Of a stretch of DNA of 64,000 nucleotides, positions 63,730-64,000 are shown piece after piece. The notes under the pieces were generated by a model, which had not been told where the DNA came from, ran no database searches, and saw nothing but the letters and a program-made list of their open reading frames with translations. The position numbers were made by a program, and so were the translations under genes. Positions within the stretch are counted from its first letter, which is position 1. Each line of letters opens with the position of its first letter. Source of the DNA: Lithobates sylvaticus (lineage: Eukaryota; Chordata; Amphibia; Anura; Ranidae); assembly GCA_028564925.1 (NCBI GenBank), contig CM053034.1, positions 158,280,048 through 158,344,047 of the forward strand, in the 5' to 3' direction.

Positions 63730-64000
63730 AGGTGTCCCCAGCAGTGGAGCCCCTCGTCACATCAGGTGTCCCCAGCAGCTGAGTCCCTCCTCACATCTGG
63801 TATCCCCAGCAGCGGAGCCCCTTATCACATCAGGTGTCCCCAGCAGCGGAGCCCCTCATCACATCAGGTGTCCCCAGCAGCGGAGATCCTCATCACATCA
63901 GGTGTCCCCAGCAGCGGAGATCCTCATCACATCAGGTGTCCCCAGCAGCGGAGATCCTCATCACATCTGGTGTCCCCAGCAGCGGAGCCCCTCATCACAT
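63730..64000. repeat. 34-bp minisatellite running off the window
   Basis: AGGTGTCCCCAGCAGCGGAG ATCCTCATCACATC units start at 63730, 63764, 63798, 63832, 63866, 63900, 63934 and 63968, a strict 34-base period. Variation is mainly GATCC versus CCCC and CTGG versus CAGG. No unique spacers. Confidence 0.95.

Noticed and set aside
1-64000. Host protein-coding exons, tRNA, rRNA or snRNA genes
   Set aside because: None recognised on either strand; single short exons without family motifs could be missed by eye.

Overview
The window looks like amphibian nuclear DNA, most likely from a true frog (ranid-type) with a large, repeat-loaded genome. The evidence is the mix of element families: DIRS tyrosine-recombinase retroelements, several Tc1/mariner families, TTAA-flanked piggyBac-type elements, hAT elements, an L2/CR1-clade LINE, Tx1/L1-type LINEs, a Penelope-like element with a GIY-YIG endonuclease, and many miniature inverted-repeat elements (MITEs) built on the same termini. 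I find no host protein-coding exon, tRNA, rRNA, CRISPR array or bacterial-style operon. Essentially every long open frame belongs to a mobile element or to a stop-poor tandem repeat.

Layout, left to right. 1-8 kb: MITE end, an old broken DIRS fossil on the minus strand (about 1.36-5.5 kb) carrying a nested Harbinger-like MITE, then a 0.5-kb foldback element and a Tc1 end. 8.5-11.3 kb: two large minisatellites (a C-rich one and a 31-bp one). 12.4-13.8 kb: a long palindromic foldback element with a central divergent promoter, charged reading frames and polyadenylation signals in its arms. 13.9-18.9 kb: MITEs, an outer-arm fragment of the foldback family, a Tc1 fragment. 18.9-22.4 kb: an L2/CR1-type LINE split by a 1.1-kb non-autonomous element. 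22.5-30.0 kb: a Tc1 element holding a 265-bp MITE and a 5.6-kb DIRS element that looks whole. 31.8-33.2 kb: further copies of the foldback family, one with a 153-residue charged frame made of a 34-bp repeat. 33.5-35.4 kb: a Tc1 split by a hAT. 35.7-36.5 kb: a second hAT with an 8-bp target duplication. 36.7-42.5 kb: a TTAA-bounded piggyBac-type element (minus strand) with an L1 fragment inside. 45.8-50.0 kb: a TTAA-bounded non-autonomous element and a second piggyBac-type transposase (plus strand). 51.1-54.6 kb: GC-rich tandem repeats and a 5'-truncated L1/Tx1. 56.5-59.8 kb: a Penelope-like insertion with 15-bp target duplications and long inverted arms. 60-64 kb: hairpins, a CpG-rich MITE, and a 34-bp minisatellite running off the right edge.

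The strongest candidate for something not well described is the foldback family at 12.4-13.8, 15.3-15.7 and 31.8-33.2 kb. Each well-preserved copy has TATA boxes facing outward from a short central segment that contains TGACATCA-type sites, a short highly charged frame in the arm, and an AATAAA hexamer. In the 32.6-33.1 kb copy the stop codon overlaps the hexamer. The arms therefore look like mirror-image transcription units. I cannot assign it to a named superfamily from sequence alone.

The rest of the window is a record of nesting: MITE and DIRS in Tc1, hAT in Tc1, Harbinger-like MITE in DIRS, L1 in piggyBac. Coordinates of element edges are by eye and may be off by several bases unless target duplications are quoted.
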